From Megalobrama amblycephala (Eukaryota; Chordata; Actinopteri; Cypriniformes; Xenocyprididae): a stretch of DNA of 64,000 bases. Below the pieces are notes generated by a model, which was given only the letters and a program-made list of their open reading frames with translations, searched no databases and had not been told where the DNA came from. Position numbers and translations under genes: made by a program. Location: NCBI RefSeq assembly GCF_018812025.1, contig NC_063052.1, forward strand, positions 14,367,001 through 14,431,000, read 5' to 3'. Each line of letters begins with the position of its first letter. The stretch's first letter is position 1. Of this stretch, positions 12,326 to 25,248 are shown piece by piece.

Positions 12326-13527
12326 TTTTTGTGTTAACGTGTGAAAAAGTCAATTTTCCTTTTGGCCAGTACTACATACAAAATATTAAAAAGTTATTTT
12401 TTTAAGACGATACCCATAGAGGTTACTTTTGTTTTTTAAATGATCCAAAGTCCAGAGCTGCCAAATGATTGAATCTATTTTTAGTTCTACAGAAGGATGA
12501 CTCACAACTCTTAAAAAACAGCACAGCCAAGGTTTGGTACAAATGCCAGCTCATTTATTGTCCACCAACATAAAACTCACCAGTATCTATCTAGGTTTTT
12601 CCCTTTCCTCTTGATAAGACCATGATTTAAATGAATAATTTATGTGCATCATTGCTTTGCATTTTTGAGAGTGTCATAATATTCTGAAGGAACATGAGTT
12701 ACATATAGTCAGAGTACTAAAGTGTGATGTATTTACTCACACAAATGCTTTGAAAGAGTTTGAAAAAATCCCAACAGCTGTGCCGAATTTCAGCACGGTA
12801 GACTGAGCAACATGGAAAAACACTCAAAGTGGATCTTTTTAAGAATATGCATAGCAGATAAATCAAACCATTTTGTCCCACAAAATACAGCAGAGCCATA
12901 TTTAGCTCAATTGTTCACTGTTTCAGTGGCTGAAACCTTCGTTTTTATCCTACAAAACCCACATTCTCTACAGATTTATTCCAAAGTGACACAAATGATC
13001 TACCATCCACCTCTTAGCTATTATCTGATGGGTGAAATTAAATGTCAAAGATGTGTCATGTCACACAGAATCGCCATCACTCGTGACTCCAGACGCAGGC
13101 CAGAGCGCATGACCTCGAGGCTCTGATCAAGATAACCAGGTGTCCGCTCCCCTTAACATGACAGCTTCAAAGTAAACCCATCCATTTATCAGCATTGCTA
13201 TCACAGGAACGGTTTGTGGTTCGCTTTGAAAGGTGGTTCACATAAAGGTTTTCTTTCATTCTATGTCTAACCTCCTGATTCCTGCATTAATAGCAGCACT
13301 AAAAATACAAATGTAAACAACATTGAGTTCATGGACGGCTTTGATAAATCTAACCCTGAGGGGCTGTTTCGTGTTCTCTCTGAACTCAGCATGAAATCAA
13401 AATCAAACCTATTTACTTTCTTCACACATGTTCACGGCCATATTGTGCATGATACAATTGTGAAAAAAAACAGACATGCACTGATATAAAAATTATGATA
13501 CCAATAAGCCATTTTCAAATAACAGAT

Positions 13528-14152
13528 ATTAAAGGGCAACTATTATGCAAAATCCACCTATTATCAAAAATCCACTTTTACATGGTGTTTGGACATAAAT
13601 GTGTGTTGGGAGTGTGTGAACACAACCGCCCTACAATGATAAAAATCCACCCACTCCTTTTTTTAATCCCCATTAAACCAAAGCAGTCTCATTAGACTCT
13701 CTGAGCAGTGTGATGTCACACTGATCAGGCCCCGCCCACAGCCACTGACTGACAGCCCTGCATTATAATAGTTTCCGCCCTCAGCGAGTTGTACACTGTC
13801 CGCCATTTTCTCTGTGTATGAGCAGCTGTAGCGTCAACAATGTCTCATAAGCAATCCTGCCATCACATTTATCCACTAACCATTCAGAAATGTCCAGTTT
13901 CATTCTAATATTGTAACTTCTTCCTGAGTCTCTCCATCAGTGTCGACTCCGGTTTGAACAATGTAAGGCTGAACACCGTTACTGACAATCCTCATTTTGG
14001 CTGCGTGAGATTCTCCAGCTTTGTTGTTGTTGAGCTGTTAAAGCTCCGCCCTCTTCTGGAAAGGGGGCCAGGAGCAGCAGCTCATTTGCATTTAAAGGGA
14101 CACACACAAAAACGGCATGTTTTTGCTCACACCCAAATATGCATGCACAATT
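13528..14152. mobile_element. Composite transposon fragment related to 46779-47555
   Basis: The left end TTAAAGGGCAACTATTATGC differs from the 46.8-kb element. From about 13860 (ATCCACTAACCATTCAGAAA) to 14150 (CTCACACCCAAATATGC) it follows the same order as 47180-47440. It is cut before the terminal repeat. The middle contains a CCGCCCACAGCCACTGACTG segment. Confidence 0.65.
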
Positions 14153-15972
14153 AAATATACAATATCAGCTAATGCCAATACTTTAAAAAAGTCTCTAGTA
14201 TTAGTAACCGATATTGAACCAAAATATTATGCATAAGGAAAAAGCCCCACTCTACATGTATATCTTTTTTTCTTGATGAACATGCGGATTCACTTGGAAA
14301 TATGCTTGATTGCTAGATTACGTGAGTTAAACGGGTTGCAAACATGCTGACTTTCATAAGTCAGCTGTACATGAATCACATTTCAGCTAATAACTTAAGA
14401 TATTGACATTTCTGTTGACGTGTACATACATCATTGACAAAATGCAGTGTGAGGCTTTAAAGAAAACAACTGTGATTGTCAAGAGGAAACGAGTTTGGAA
14501 AGACATGCAAAATCTTATGTTTTTAATTATGATACTGGGTCATGTTCATTAATGATAACTGCAGTAATGAGGGTCATGAAAGGCAGAACCCAATCGAAAG
14601 CATTATGGCTCATGTGCGGTTAGAAGACTCGAGGATGACTAAGATGTCATCGAACAACCTGAAAATAATTGAAGACGACGTAACTAATTAAAAATGCCAC
14701 TCACAGGACCTTCCACTGATTAAATAATTACTTTAAAAAAAATCGAGGGCCTGAAAATATTATTGATCATGCAATCTTCAAAGATGAAAGTGAGCTTCAA
14801 ATTAATTTTTATCATGTGCTGGAAATAGCATCCATGGAGAGACGCTGATTGGTCGACCACAGTCATTCATGCAACTAAAATGTCAAAGCATTTTAACAGC
14901 ATTTTTCTAATTCATGTGTAATTAATATAGCATTTAAGACCCATTATCGTTTTAATTGAGAGATGGCATGGAATATCTGTACAAATTTGTTTGTAGCACC
15001 TGCAGAACTATTAAATTAAGTTCACTTCAATAGTTGTGTGACTAAAAGTGATTAAAAATAATTCTTTAAAAATAATAAAAACGTTTGAAATTATAAAAAT
15101 AAAAATAAACCTTAATACAAACCTTAATACAAACAGTTATTTAAGCTTATTATTAATTCAAGCATTTTTTTTACATTTCAATTTCACAATACAAAGGCCT
15201 CATGGGTTTCTCAAATAAAAACAAAAGGGTATCTATCTACGCAAAGCAAACAATTAAACTCAAGCAAGAGCAAATATATGCATTTGCTTATCCCCAGATT
15301 CAGTTCCCTTGTAACATTTTGTGGTTTTAACAATTGCTGCCGTGTCTCATTTAGCAGGCAAACACACCTCTGTTCATGCACAGTGGTTTGAATGTGGTGG
15401 TGTTTTAATGAGATGCCGTGATGAGAATCTGCTGTAATCTGGACTGTAAGTGCAAAAGCATAAAAAAAAAAAAAGTTTAAATGATCTCCACAGGAAAATG
15501 TAAAAAGAAAAGAGAGCCTTGGGGTATTATATGTGAACGAATTAGAATCAAATCCAGTTACGGCACGCATGTCACGCCCTTTAACCACAACACAAGAAAA
15601 TACAGCAGAACAAAGAAAGACAAATGCTGTTTGTGTAAAAGCCATCACAGGCTGGTCTGTGAACTTCCCCTCGCCTTTGTCTTTATATTGTTCTCTGGTC
15701 TTTCAAAGTAATCACATGCAAATTTATTTGACAAGTTTCATAGCGTATTTTTTCAAAATGTCAAACAAGGCAAGGATGAGCAAATTTCATGTGGGTGGTT
15801 TTTACTTGAATAATGGAATATAAAGCCGGCTTCCATCCAAACAACTGAAAATGATTTTGTACACTGTAACCTACAACATGGAAATTGGTGTTGCCAAATT
15901 CAGATGTTATCTTTTCCCCCATCACATAATTTTCCTGTGCAGTCACAAAGTTTATACATTCGGTAAAACGAT
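14153..15972. other. Intergenic; homeodomain-site-rich candidate CNE 14640-14970
   Basis: 14640-14970 is free of recognisable repeats and rich in TAATTA/ATTAAT words (CTAATTAAAAATGCC, GATTAAATAATTAC, TGTAATTAATATAGC), as in many developmental enhancers. The minus-strand open frame at 15211-15648 (145 codons) starts with a hydrophobic leader but has low-complexity Phe runs and no domain; I do not call it a gene. Confidence 0.3.
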
Positions 15973-15976
15973 TTAA

Positions 15977-16401
15977 AGGGTTAGATTACGCAAAAATGAA
16001 AAGTATCCCATGATTTACTCAACATCAAGCCATCCTAGGTGTACAGTATATGACTTTCTTCTGTCAGCCAAATACAAACGGAGTTATATTTAAAAATATC
16101 CTGGCTCTTCCAAGTTTTATAAAGGGAGTGAATAGCAAAATTTTGAAGCCCAAAAAAATGCATTCATTCATCCATCCATCATAAAAGTAATCCATACAAC
16201 TCCAGGGGGTTAATGAAGGCCTTCTGAAGTAAAGCAATGTGTTTTTGTAAGAAAAATATCCATATTTATAACTTGGAAGAGCCAGGATATTGTTTAATAT
16301 AACTCAGATTGTGTTTGAAGAAAATCATATACACCTAGGATGGCTTGAGGATGAGTAAATTATGGGATTTTTTTTTAACCCATTTTAGGTGAACTAACCC
16401 T
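15977..16401. mobile_element. TTAA-flanked palindromic MITE, 425 bp
   Basis: The ends are AGGGTTAGATTACGCAAAAA and AGGTGAACTAACCCT, flanked by TTAA at 15973-15976 and 16402-16405. Inner inverted boxes include CATCCTAGGTGTA versus TACACCTAGGATGG, and GGCTCTTCCAAGTT versus CTTGGAAGAGCC. The terminal sequence is of the same kind as 7686-8487, but the interior differs. Confidence 0.87.
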
Positions 16402-16997
16402 TTAATGGTGTCTAAAGTCTTATTTGGACATCAATGTTTTAGATGGGGATGTAATTTCAGTATTTATACAGTACTAGTCTGTGATTTTATTGCTGTACAA
16501 ATCAGAAATGTCTGTTTTTCTCCTACCACCCATAATTCCCTGCTGATATGCACTAAAGTTGTAATTATATTTCGATCCAAATCATCATCTCAGAGCTTGC
16601 ATTGAGGAATTGGCCCAAAAGTGATTTTAAAGTCTTTTTTGGCCACTGCTAAGTGCCGTAGGGTTACTATATGACAGTTTTGCAGTATTTGGCACAAAAA
16701 AAAATAGTTTCAAACAACCAAAAACTGAAACAAAATGACCACGTACACACTGAAAAGTTTTGTGAGTGACAACCACATTTACATGTAACTCTAATTCTCT
16801 AAATTATCGTTCCAGTACAGAATACAGGAGACACTACTGAACATGATGGATGATGTAGAGATACAAATTTGGCATCTCGTGGCTGTAAATGGCAAACACA
16901 GTTTAACACGCTTGGTGTAAGATAGTTTTGACCAAAGGTAGAAAACAAGGACAGAACAACAAGATTAATCACTTAGAAGGAGGATGACAACAGTTTA

Positions 16998-17392
16998 CAC
17001 TACTCTTCAAAAGTTTGGGATCGGTAAGATTAATGAATACTTTTTAAAGAAGTCTCTTCTGCTCACCAAGGCTGCATTTATTTGATCAAAAATACAGTAA
17101 AAAATTGTGAAAAAAATTTACAATTTGAAATAACCATTTTCTATTTGAATATATAGTCAAATATAATTTATTTCTGTGATCAAAGCTGAATTTTCAGCAT
17201 CATTACTCCAGTCTTCAGTGTCACATGATCCTTCAGAAATTTGAAATAGAAATCTTTTGTAACATTTCATATGTCTTTACTGTCACTTTTGATGAATTTA
17301 ATGCCTCCTTGCTGAATAAAAGTTAATAAAAGTAAAAAAAATATATAAAAAAAAAATCTTACTGACCCCAAACTTTGAAGGGAAGAGTAGCG
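16998..17392 (+). mobile_element. hAT-like MITE (CAAAAGTTTGGG ends)
   Basis: The left end CACTACTCTTCAAAAGTTTG and the right end CCCCAAACTTTGAAGGGAAG are inverted. The interior carries CACCAAGGCTGCATTTATTT, GATCAAAAATACAGTAAAAA, GCATCATTACTCCAGTCTTC and CACATGATCCTTCAGAAAT, shared with three other fragments in the window (50326, 55005, 63722). No open frame. The superfamily is inferred from memory of similar fish repeats. Confidence 0.8.
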
Positions 17393-20340
17393 TAACAAGA
17401 ACAAGTAAGATTGCCGAGACAAAATGAGGTCATTCTGGATATCATACTCTGTTCATCTGCTGATTCAAATGAAGTCTTCACATGCAGGTCCAGTAGAGAG
17501 GTACTGCTGAGAAATTAAACTCAAGTACTCTCATTTCAATCCACGTTTAATGCTTCTTTTCTTTTCGGCAAAGCTCATTATCATATGTTAACCAAACAGC
17601 AATGCTGAGCATCTAATCAAGCCGCCTCTTAGCATCAGACATAAGTGTCATGTGTGCAGGAAGAGGTACGATTGATTTACTGTCCTCTTTAGGTTTGAAC
17701 TTTGCGTCTTATCTGAGATGCCCGTGGCTCTGAGGTCATTCAATCCAAGTTAATCACGTGAATTTCCTAAAATCCCAGCAGAGAACATTCTCACTTCAGC
17801 TAATCTCAGGCCTTTGGGGAATCTCATCATCAACTCAATAACACAGTGCTCATAGTCAGGCAGTAAATGACTCTGCTGATCTGATCAGCCACAATGTTGA
17901 CTTCCTGGAAACTCTGTCAGTCAATTTTCTGTCCCTATTCAAATGGAAATTGTGTCTGACAGGTCTATTTATTAATTTTGTGAAAACTAAAATGCCAAAG
18001 AAAATAAGCAAAACACCAAGTTAACTCCCCCAAATGGTACAATTCCATCAACAAGAGCTGCGATAACAAAGCAATATACATTCATATCTGCAATAGCTAT
18101 CATTTCTGACAACAAAAAAGTGGTGTTTCCCTCCATTTTGTCCAGAGTGGTGTTTTTTTTTTTTCATCTGAAGCTTGTGTCTGTCTCTGATTGTCCCATT
18201 ACATGATTTGTCCTCTTCATAGATTCTAGTAAATACAAAATGTATATTGCCTGCACAGGAATCTTTATTACCAGCTTTTTACCCATCCATTTGCCAATGA
18301 CAGCACTGGACCTCAGCCATTTTGACAAATTAAAATTGATAGCCTGTTCAATCTGGTAATAAAAACAATGAAAGTTATATTTAATTTCTATATGACCTAG
18401 TAAACTTTTTTGTACTGACTCAATGCATAAATGTTTTGAATTCTCGTGGTCATTCAATATTTCACAATACATGCACAGTAATGAAAGACAAAAAGGTTAA
18501 AATTACTAAAAGTGGTGAGATTGCATGGTTGATGTAACAGATAATTATGAAGCACATATGAAAATCAGTCATCATGCTGAAATGTTTTTTTGTGCATCAC
18601 AGATTCTTCAGAACTTACTTGCTTGTTGCCAAGCAGCTTGTGAGGTGAAGAAAATTTCTAAGTAATAGTAACTGGGTACATATGAACACACAATAGGTTT
18701 TTGATGATGCATGAAATAACAGGGAAATAACAGTTGGTGCATGACAGGCAATAGCACTGAAAGAAAAAAGAAGTTGATTTCTTAATCAGTATTTTGTCCT
18801 GATTTCTTGAAAAAGGAAAAAAAAAAAACTCCCAGCTTGATAACTACTGATGTTACCTCATCCAAGTCGTATTGCAATCCTCGTTCTCAACGTTGTTCCC
18901 TCGTGTTTGTGTGTGTGTGCTCCAACTATTCTGTCTGTAGGGCTTGAAATTCGTACAGGGCTTGAATTTTGTGTGATTGCAGTTTTACTCATTCCCGCAG
19001 ATTTTGTGCTCACACCCAAAGTGCGTGCACATAAAGCTGCCACTCAGTACTAAATCAAGTTCTTTTTTGCTGCTTATTGCGCTTAAACAGTGAAATACAA
19101 AATAATATCAAAATGCCGGTCTTGGCGAGTATTTATTTAAACACTGTCAGTTATGTTTTAAATGAATGCAAAACATTGAGAAAGAAAATGAATGTGTAAC
19201 AGTATAATGGATCCGTGCGTCAGGTCTTAAAGTGACAGCAGCCTAATACCTGCTGCCAAATTATGAGATAATATTAAAAAAATCTATATGGCAGTTTTTC
19301 CCCAAAGACTCAAAGTCAACAATATAAGTCTATTGCATCTGCTAATGGTCTCAATATAATTGCTTACCTGTTTATGCATTGCGTTCCTGCCATATCTGCA
19401 AATAAACCTTTTTGTTCGAGTTTTACCTCAGTTCTGGTCATTTTGTCCAAGCCTGAGCGTGACACAATCAAGCAGTTGAGATTTGCTATGCTGATAAAGT
19501 TGGACATACTTACATATCCAACTTTAAATAAAGAGCTGTGCAATAACATAGTTTACATTTTGTGAAGATATAAACAACATAATATTTTTTTAAACAGATC
19601 CATTTACTTGAGATTAAAAATTGTAATTGTAAAAAAAAATTGTAAAAAAAAAAAAAAAGTATTTTTTACTATGAACAAACAAGGTAAAAATCTAACCTTC
19701 ATAAAGCTTCTTGCGGTCTTTCCAAACCAAACTTTTGGTTCAGCCACGCTATTTTCACTGGACGTTACATACATGGATACAGTCAAGTGCACTCGCAAAA
19801 TAAGCATCCTACATTTTCTTGGGTCTCCGTTTACTATTCCTTTACATGCAACATGCAATTTTCTCAGCCAGTGATGTCGGTAAATCGTAGGCCTGTGCAA
19901 TTCAATAAAGAGCACTTAAAATGCTGAGTGGCTCATGAATTATTCAGGAAACATCAACCTGCATACCCACAGAGCCAGAGCAGGGCCTGGACATCCGTCG
20001 GAGCGCAGATGCTCGCTTTCCAAGATCTATATATCTCTGCACACAATAGCTGATGTGGCATGAAAAAGGTTCTGATCTCCGCACACTCCGGAGAACCCCA
20101 GTCATCCATTGGACCCGACATCCAGACGAGCTGCTCTTGCTGCTTAAACACAGTTATTGTGGAAAGTGGTCACCATAAATAAATCAGCAGCACAGGGATC
20201 TTGCTGGCTCAGCTCACAGCACCAGTCTGACACCCAGTGAAAGACCTCAGACTTCGACTGGGAGTCGGGATGGAGTTCACAGAGACGGAAGACAGACGAT
20301 TGCAATTACTGCAATACTTTAAATCAAATTAATTACATGA
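17393..20340. other. Intergenic, mostly unique-looking
   Basis: 17420-18000 is repeat-poor and moderately GC-rich. 18850-19050 (TCCCTCGTGTTTGTGTGTGT, TTTTGTGCTCACACCCAAAG) has repeat-like words. Nothing supports a gene. Confidence 0.45.
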
Positions 20341-20502
20341 TAGTAGTGGTGGGTGATATGACCAAAATCTTATTTAACGATATGAGAAATTTTATTTCAC
20401 AATAACGATATAATCGATGTAGTTATTTTTAGTATTTTATTTTATATTTGTTATTAACAATGAAAGAAGCAAATTACAAACAATAGGACAAATGGCTAGT
20501 TC

Positions 20503-20830
20503 TGTCATGAAACTCTAGATGGCGCAGGCTGATGGGTCCTTACGCAAACTGATGATGTTCACAGCATTAACTACTACTTGGCACAAGCTGACTGGTTCAT
20601 GTCGCATCTGCAGCCAATGAGCTGTTGCTTACAACATTTAAATGGCTGGTTAGCATTCACTATAGCAGTTTGCTATGCACTTTCAGAGTTCCTGTGAAAC
20701 CCTCCACCTTCCCCAGCTCCACCTGTTTAGATCTGATATGGGTAATTATATATATGCTATTTGTGCAGCAGCATTATGTCTTGCACATGCACTGCAATGT
20801 ATCACTGTATGTATTGGCAGTGACAGCAAT
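20503..20830 (+). repeat. Dispersed repeat family A, copy 2 (seed of the minisatellite)
   Basis: This segment and 1269-1680 align over their length: TGTCATGAAACT, the GGTCCTTA box, CCAATGAGC, CATTTAAAT, GAGTTCCTSTGAAA, CCTTCCCCAGCTCCACCTGT, GATCTG-TATGGGTAATT and TTGTGCAGCAGCA occur in the same order. Both copies lead into a CAG/AATAATCAAC-rich tail. In this copy the tail has become a 3-kb array. Upstream (20340-20420) is an A/T-rich CGATAT-type segment which may belong to the same element. The mobile-element class is not clear to me. Confidence 0.75.
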
Positions 20831-23800
20831 AATCTACAACAACAGCAGTAATCAACAGCAGCAGTAATAATCTACAACAACAATAATCAACAGCAGCGGT
20901 AATAATCTATAACAGCAATAAACAACAGCAGCAGCAATAATCATCATCAGCAGCAGCAGCAATAATCTATAACAACAGCAATAATCAACAGCTGCAGCAG
21001 CAATAAATCAACAGCAGCAGCAATAATCAACAGCAGCAGCAACAATAAATCAACAGCAGCAGCAATAATCAACAGCAGCAGCAATAGTCAACAGCAGCAG
21101 CAATAGTCAACAGCAGCAACAATAAATCAACAGCAGCAGCAATAAATCAACAGCAGCATCAATAATCAACAGCAGCAGCAACAATAAATCAACAGCAACG
21201 GCAATAATCAACAGCAGCAGCAATAGTCAACAGCAGCAGCAATAGTCAACAGCAGCAACAATAAATCAACAGCAGCAGCAATAAATCAACAGCAGCATCA
21301 ATAATCAACAGCAGCAGCAATAGTCAACAGCAGCAGCAATAATCAGCAGCAGCAGCAATAAATCAACAGCAGCAACAATAGTCAACAGCAGCGGCAGCAA
21401 TAAATCAACAGCAGCGGCAATAATCAACAGCAGCAGCAATAATCAGCAGCAATAATCAACAGCAGCAGCAATAATCAACAGCAGCAGTAGCTATAATCAA
21501 CAGCAGCAGCAGCAATAAATCAACAGCAGCAGCAATAATCAACAGCAATAATCAACAGCAGCAGCAATAATCAACAGCAGTGGCAATAATCAACAGCAAT
21601 AATCAACAGCAGCAGCAATAATCAACAGCAGCAGCAATAATCAACAGCAATAATCAACAGCAGCAGCAGCAATAATCAACAGCAGTGGCAATAATCAACA
21701 GCAGCAGCAATAATCAACAGCAGCAGCAATAGTCAACAGCAGCAGCAATAATCAACAGCAGCAGCAATAATCAAGAGCAATAATCAACAGCAGCAGCAAT
21801 AATCAACAGCAATAATCAACAGCAGCAGCAATAATCAACAGCAATAATCAACAGCAGCAGCAATAATCAACATCAATAATCAACAGCAGCAGCAATAATC
21901 AGCAGTGGCAATAATCAACAGCAATAATCAACAGCAGCAGCAATAATCAACAGCAGTGGCAATAATCAACAGCAGTGGCAATAATCAACAGCAGCAGCAG
22001 CAATAGTCAACAGCAGCAGCAATAGTCAACAGCAGCAGCAATAGTCAACAGCAGCAGCAATAATCAACAGCAGCAGCAGCAGCAATAGTCAGCAGCAGCA
22101 GCAATAATCAACAGCAGCAGCAATAATCAACAGCAGCAGCAATAGTCAACAGCAGCAGCAATAATCAACAGCAGTAGCTATAATCAACAGCAGTGGCAAT
22201 AATCAATAGCAGCAGCAATAATCAACAGCAATAATCAACAGCAGCAGCAATAATCAACAGAAGCAGCAGCAATAATCAACAGCAGCAGCAATAGTCAACA
22301 GCAGCGGCAATAATCAACAGCAATAATCAACAGCAGCAGCAATAATCAACAGCAGTGGCAATAATCAACAGCAATAATCAACAGCAGCAGCAATAATCAA
22401 CAGCAGTGGCAATAATCAACAGCAGCAGCAATAGTCAACAGCAGCAGCAATAATCAACAGCAATAATCAACAGCAGCAGCAATAATCAACAGCAGTGGCA
22501 ATAATCAACAGCAGCAGCAATAATCAACAGCAGCAGCAATAATCAACAGCAGTGGCAATAATCAACAGCAATAATCAACAGCAGCAGCAATAGTCAACAG
22601 CAGCAGCAATAATCAACAGCAGCAGCAATAGTCAACAGCAGCAGCAATAGTCAACAGCAGCAGCAATAATCAACAGCAATAATCAACAGCAGCAGCAATA
22701 ATCAACAGCAGCAGCAGCAATAGTCAACAGCAGCAGCAATAATCAACAGCAGCAGCAATAATCAACAGCAATAATCATCAGCAGCAGCAGCAGCAATAAT
22801 CAACAGCAGCAGCAATCATCAACAGCAATAATCAGCAGCAGCAGCAGCTATAATCAACAGCAGCAGCAATAATCAACAGCAGCAGCAATAATCAACAGCA
22901 GCAGCAATAATCAACAGCAGCAGCAATAATCAACAGCAGTGGCAATAATCAACAGCAATAATCAACAGCAGCAGCAATAATCAACAGCAGCAGCAATAAT
23001 CAACAGCAATAATCAACAGCAGCAGCAATAATCAACAGCAGTGGCAATAATCAACAGCAATAATCAACAGCAGCAGCAATAATCAACAGCAGTGGCAATA
23101 ATCAACAGCAGCAGCAATAATCAACAGCAGCAGCAATAGTCAACAGCAGCAGCAATAGTCAACAGCAGCAGCAATAATCAACAGCAGCAGCAATAATCAA
23201 CAGCAGCAGCAGCAGCAATAGTCAACAGCAGCAGCAATAATCAACAGCAGCAGCAATAATCAACAGCAATAATCAGCAGCAGCAGCAGCAGCAATAATCA
23301 ACAGCAGCAGCAATAATCAACAGCAGCAGCAATAGTCAACAGCAGCAGCAATAATCAACAGCAGTAGCTATAATCAACAGCAGTGGCAATAATCAACAGC
23401 AGCAGCAATAATCAACAGCAATAATCAACAGCAGCAGCAATAATCAACAGCAGCAGCAATAATCAACAGCAGCAGCAATAATCAACAGCAGCAGCAATAA
23501 TCAACAGCAGCAGCAGCAGCAATAGTCAACAGCAGCAGCAATAATCAACAGCAGCAGCAATAATCAACAGCAATAATCAGCAGCAGCAGCAGCAGCAATA
23601 ATCAACAGCAGCAGCAATAATCAACAGCAGCAGCAATAGTCAACAGCAGCAGCAATAATCAACAGCAGTAGCTATAATCAACAGCAGTGGCAATAATCAA
23701 CAGCAGCAGCAATAATCAACAGCAATAATCAACAGCAGCAGCAATAATCAACAGCAGCAGCAGCAATAATCAACAGCAGCAGCAATAATCAACAGCAGTG

Positions 23801-23856
23801 GCAATAATCAACAACAATAATCAACAGCAGTGGCAATAATCAACAGCAGCAGCAAT
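20826..23856 (+). repeat. 3-kb minisatellite, 19-bp unit
   Basis: The array is built from AATCAACAGCAGCAGCAAT (19 bp), roughly 160 units. Variants include 13-bp units (AATCAACAGCAAT), GTGG-containing units (CAGCAGTGGCAAT), TAGTC in place of TAATC, and units enlarged by one or more CAG. Because 19 is not a multiple of 3 and the unit contains TAA or TAG, no polyglutamine frame survives, so it is not coding. Higher-order structure is visible: a segment with a rare GTAGCTATAATC variant at 23361 recurs at 23665, a 304-bp (16-unit) period. The 5' part (20826-21000) is the least regular, with CTACAACAAC variants. Confidence 0.97.
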
Positions 23857-25006
23857 TTAAAAAAATAATAATAAATAAATAACTTTTATACTGATTACAT
23901 AAAGGGAGAATATTTTTTTTAGAATTTATTTGTTTCGTTTAAAAGTAGACACTTAAAGCTTTGCAAAGACATATCTCTCATGTCCATGTAGCATGTATAA
24001 GCCGTCTATTTTAGTTACTTTTAGTGACGTTTTAGAATGATGTTTGCAGAGACGGAGATGGCAGGACAGCACACCCTGTATATTTTATTTATTTTTAAAA
24101 AGCACAAAGTTTTATTTTGATTGTGAGTGTACACAAAAAAAAGAAGACATTCTATAGTTTCATTTGATATATTACTTATGTCTCTATGATAAAAAATGAC
24201 GGAGTATTTTAAGTCTGTTTTGCTGCAATGTGAAAAAAAAACTGCAAAACGCGCCGGCGCGTTTTTAGACCTCAGAGTGTTAAGTTGAAGCACTAAAATT
24301 ATTAACTTGAAATAAATAAAAACTAGAACTAAACTAAAACTTAAAAAAAAAAAAAACTAAACCTAAATAGCAATATAAAAAAAAAAAAAAAAAAAAAAAC
24401 TAAAGTTGTGAACATAACTTGGTTCCAGAATGAGAATAAATGTCCTTGAGAAATTTATGCACATCCATTTATCCAAATGTAATTATGTATACATACATAC
24501 ATATTTATATGTGTGCTTTGTATTGTTTATACAATGGAAACACAGTACAGTCATCCATTACAACTTCAGTGACATTCAACAGCAGTATCCGCATCAACCG
24601 AGGACCGTTTTTGACTTTATGCTCACGCAGTAGCCCCTCATTGTAAGTTCTCTCTGACCATGTAAATGCAACGTTTGGCCAAGCATCCTTCCAGAGACCT
24701 TAAAAGTAATATGCCCATGAGAAAATCCATTCATGTAGTAAAACTACTGCTCTTTGATCTACCACTCTTGGATAGAGACATGACAATGCTTTATCTCCAC
24801 TGCATGCCAAGGAGGCAATGTATCCATGGCAACAGGGAACACGTCAAATGATAAATTGTCTGGCCCTATGGTGGTGAGCGCTCTTTGACTAGTGCAAAGT
24901 TAAACCAAGGTTTGTGTTCCTCATGAGTCTTTACATGAGTCTTCACAAAGTTTTCAAAGACACTGAAGTGACATTTACTTATTCTCATTTTAGTGTTAGT
25001 TTTATA
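23857..25006. other. Intergenic after the minisatellite
   Basis: A/T-rich, with poly(A) stretches at 24343-24356 and 24378-24399 and the palindrome at 24246. 23880-24300 may be the distal part of the element that seeded the minisatellite, but this cannot be shown from the single copy. Confidence 0.45.
24246..24265. repeat. 20-bp perfect palindrome with CGCGCCGGCGCG core
   Basis: AAAACGCGCCGGCGCGTTTT is its own reverse complement. It sits in AT-rich DNA and is followed by TAGACCTCAGAGTGTTAAG. A shorter GCGCCGGCGC is at about 59833-59842. Confidence 0.95.
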
Positions 25007-25120
25007 TAATATAATATATTATATTATATTATATTATATTATATTATATTATATTATATTATATTATATTACATTATATTATATTATATTATATTATATT
25101 ATATTATAATATAATATAAT
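25007..25120. repeat. (ATATT)n microsatellite with strand switch
   Basis: Mostly TATAT-T units, one with ACATT (about 25071). The last 20 bp switch to the complementary phase ATATAATATA. The array continues after the MITE at 25295-25316. Confidence 0.95.
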
Positions 25121-25209
25121 TAGTGCTATCAAACAATAAATCATGATAAATCGCATCTAAAATAAATGTTTGTATTTACATAATATATGTGTGTACTGTG
25201 TATATTTGT

Positions 25210-25248
<39 letters not shown>

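Noticed and set aside
15211..15648. 145-codon minus-strand open frame with a hydrophobic, signal-peptide-like start
   Set aside because: It has Phe runs from a poly(A) tract, no domain or family resemblance, and no promoter or splice context; it fits chance in AT-rich DNA.
20826..23856. Polyglutamine-coding gene or CRISPR-like array
   Set aside because: The 19-bp unit is not a multiple of three and holds stops, and there are no unique spacers between repeats; it is a eukaryotic minisatellite.
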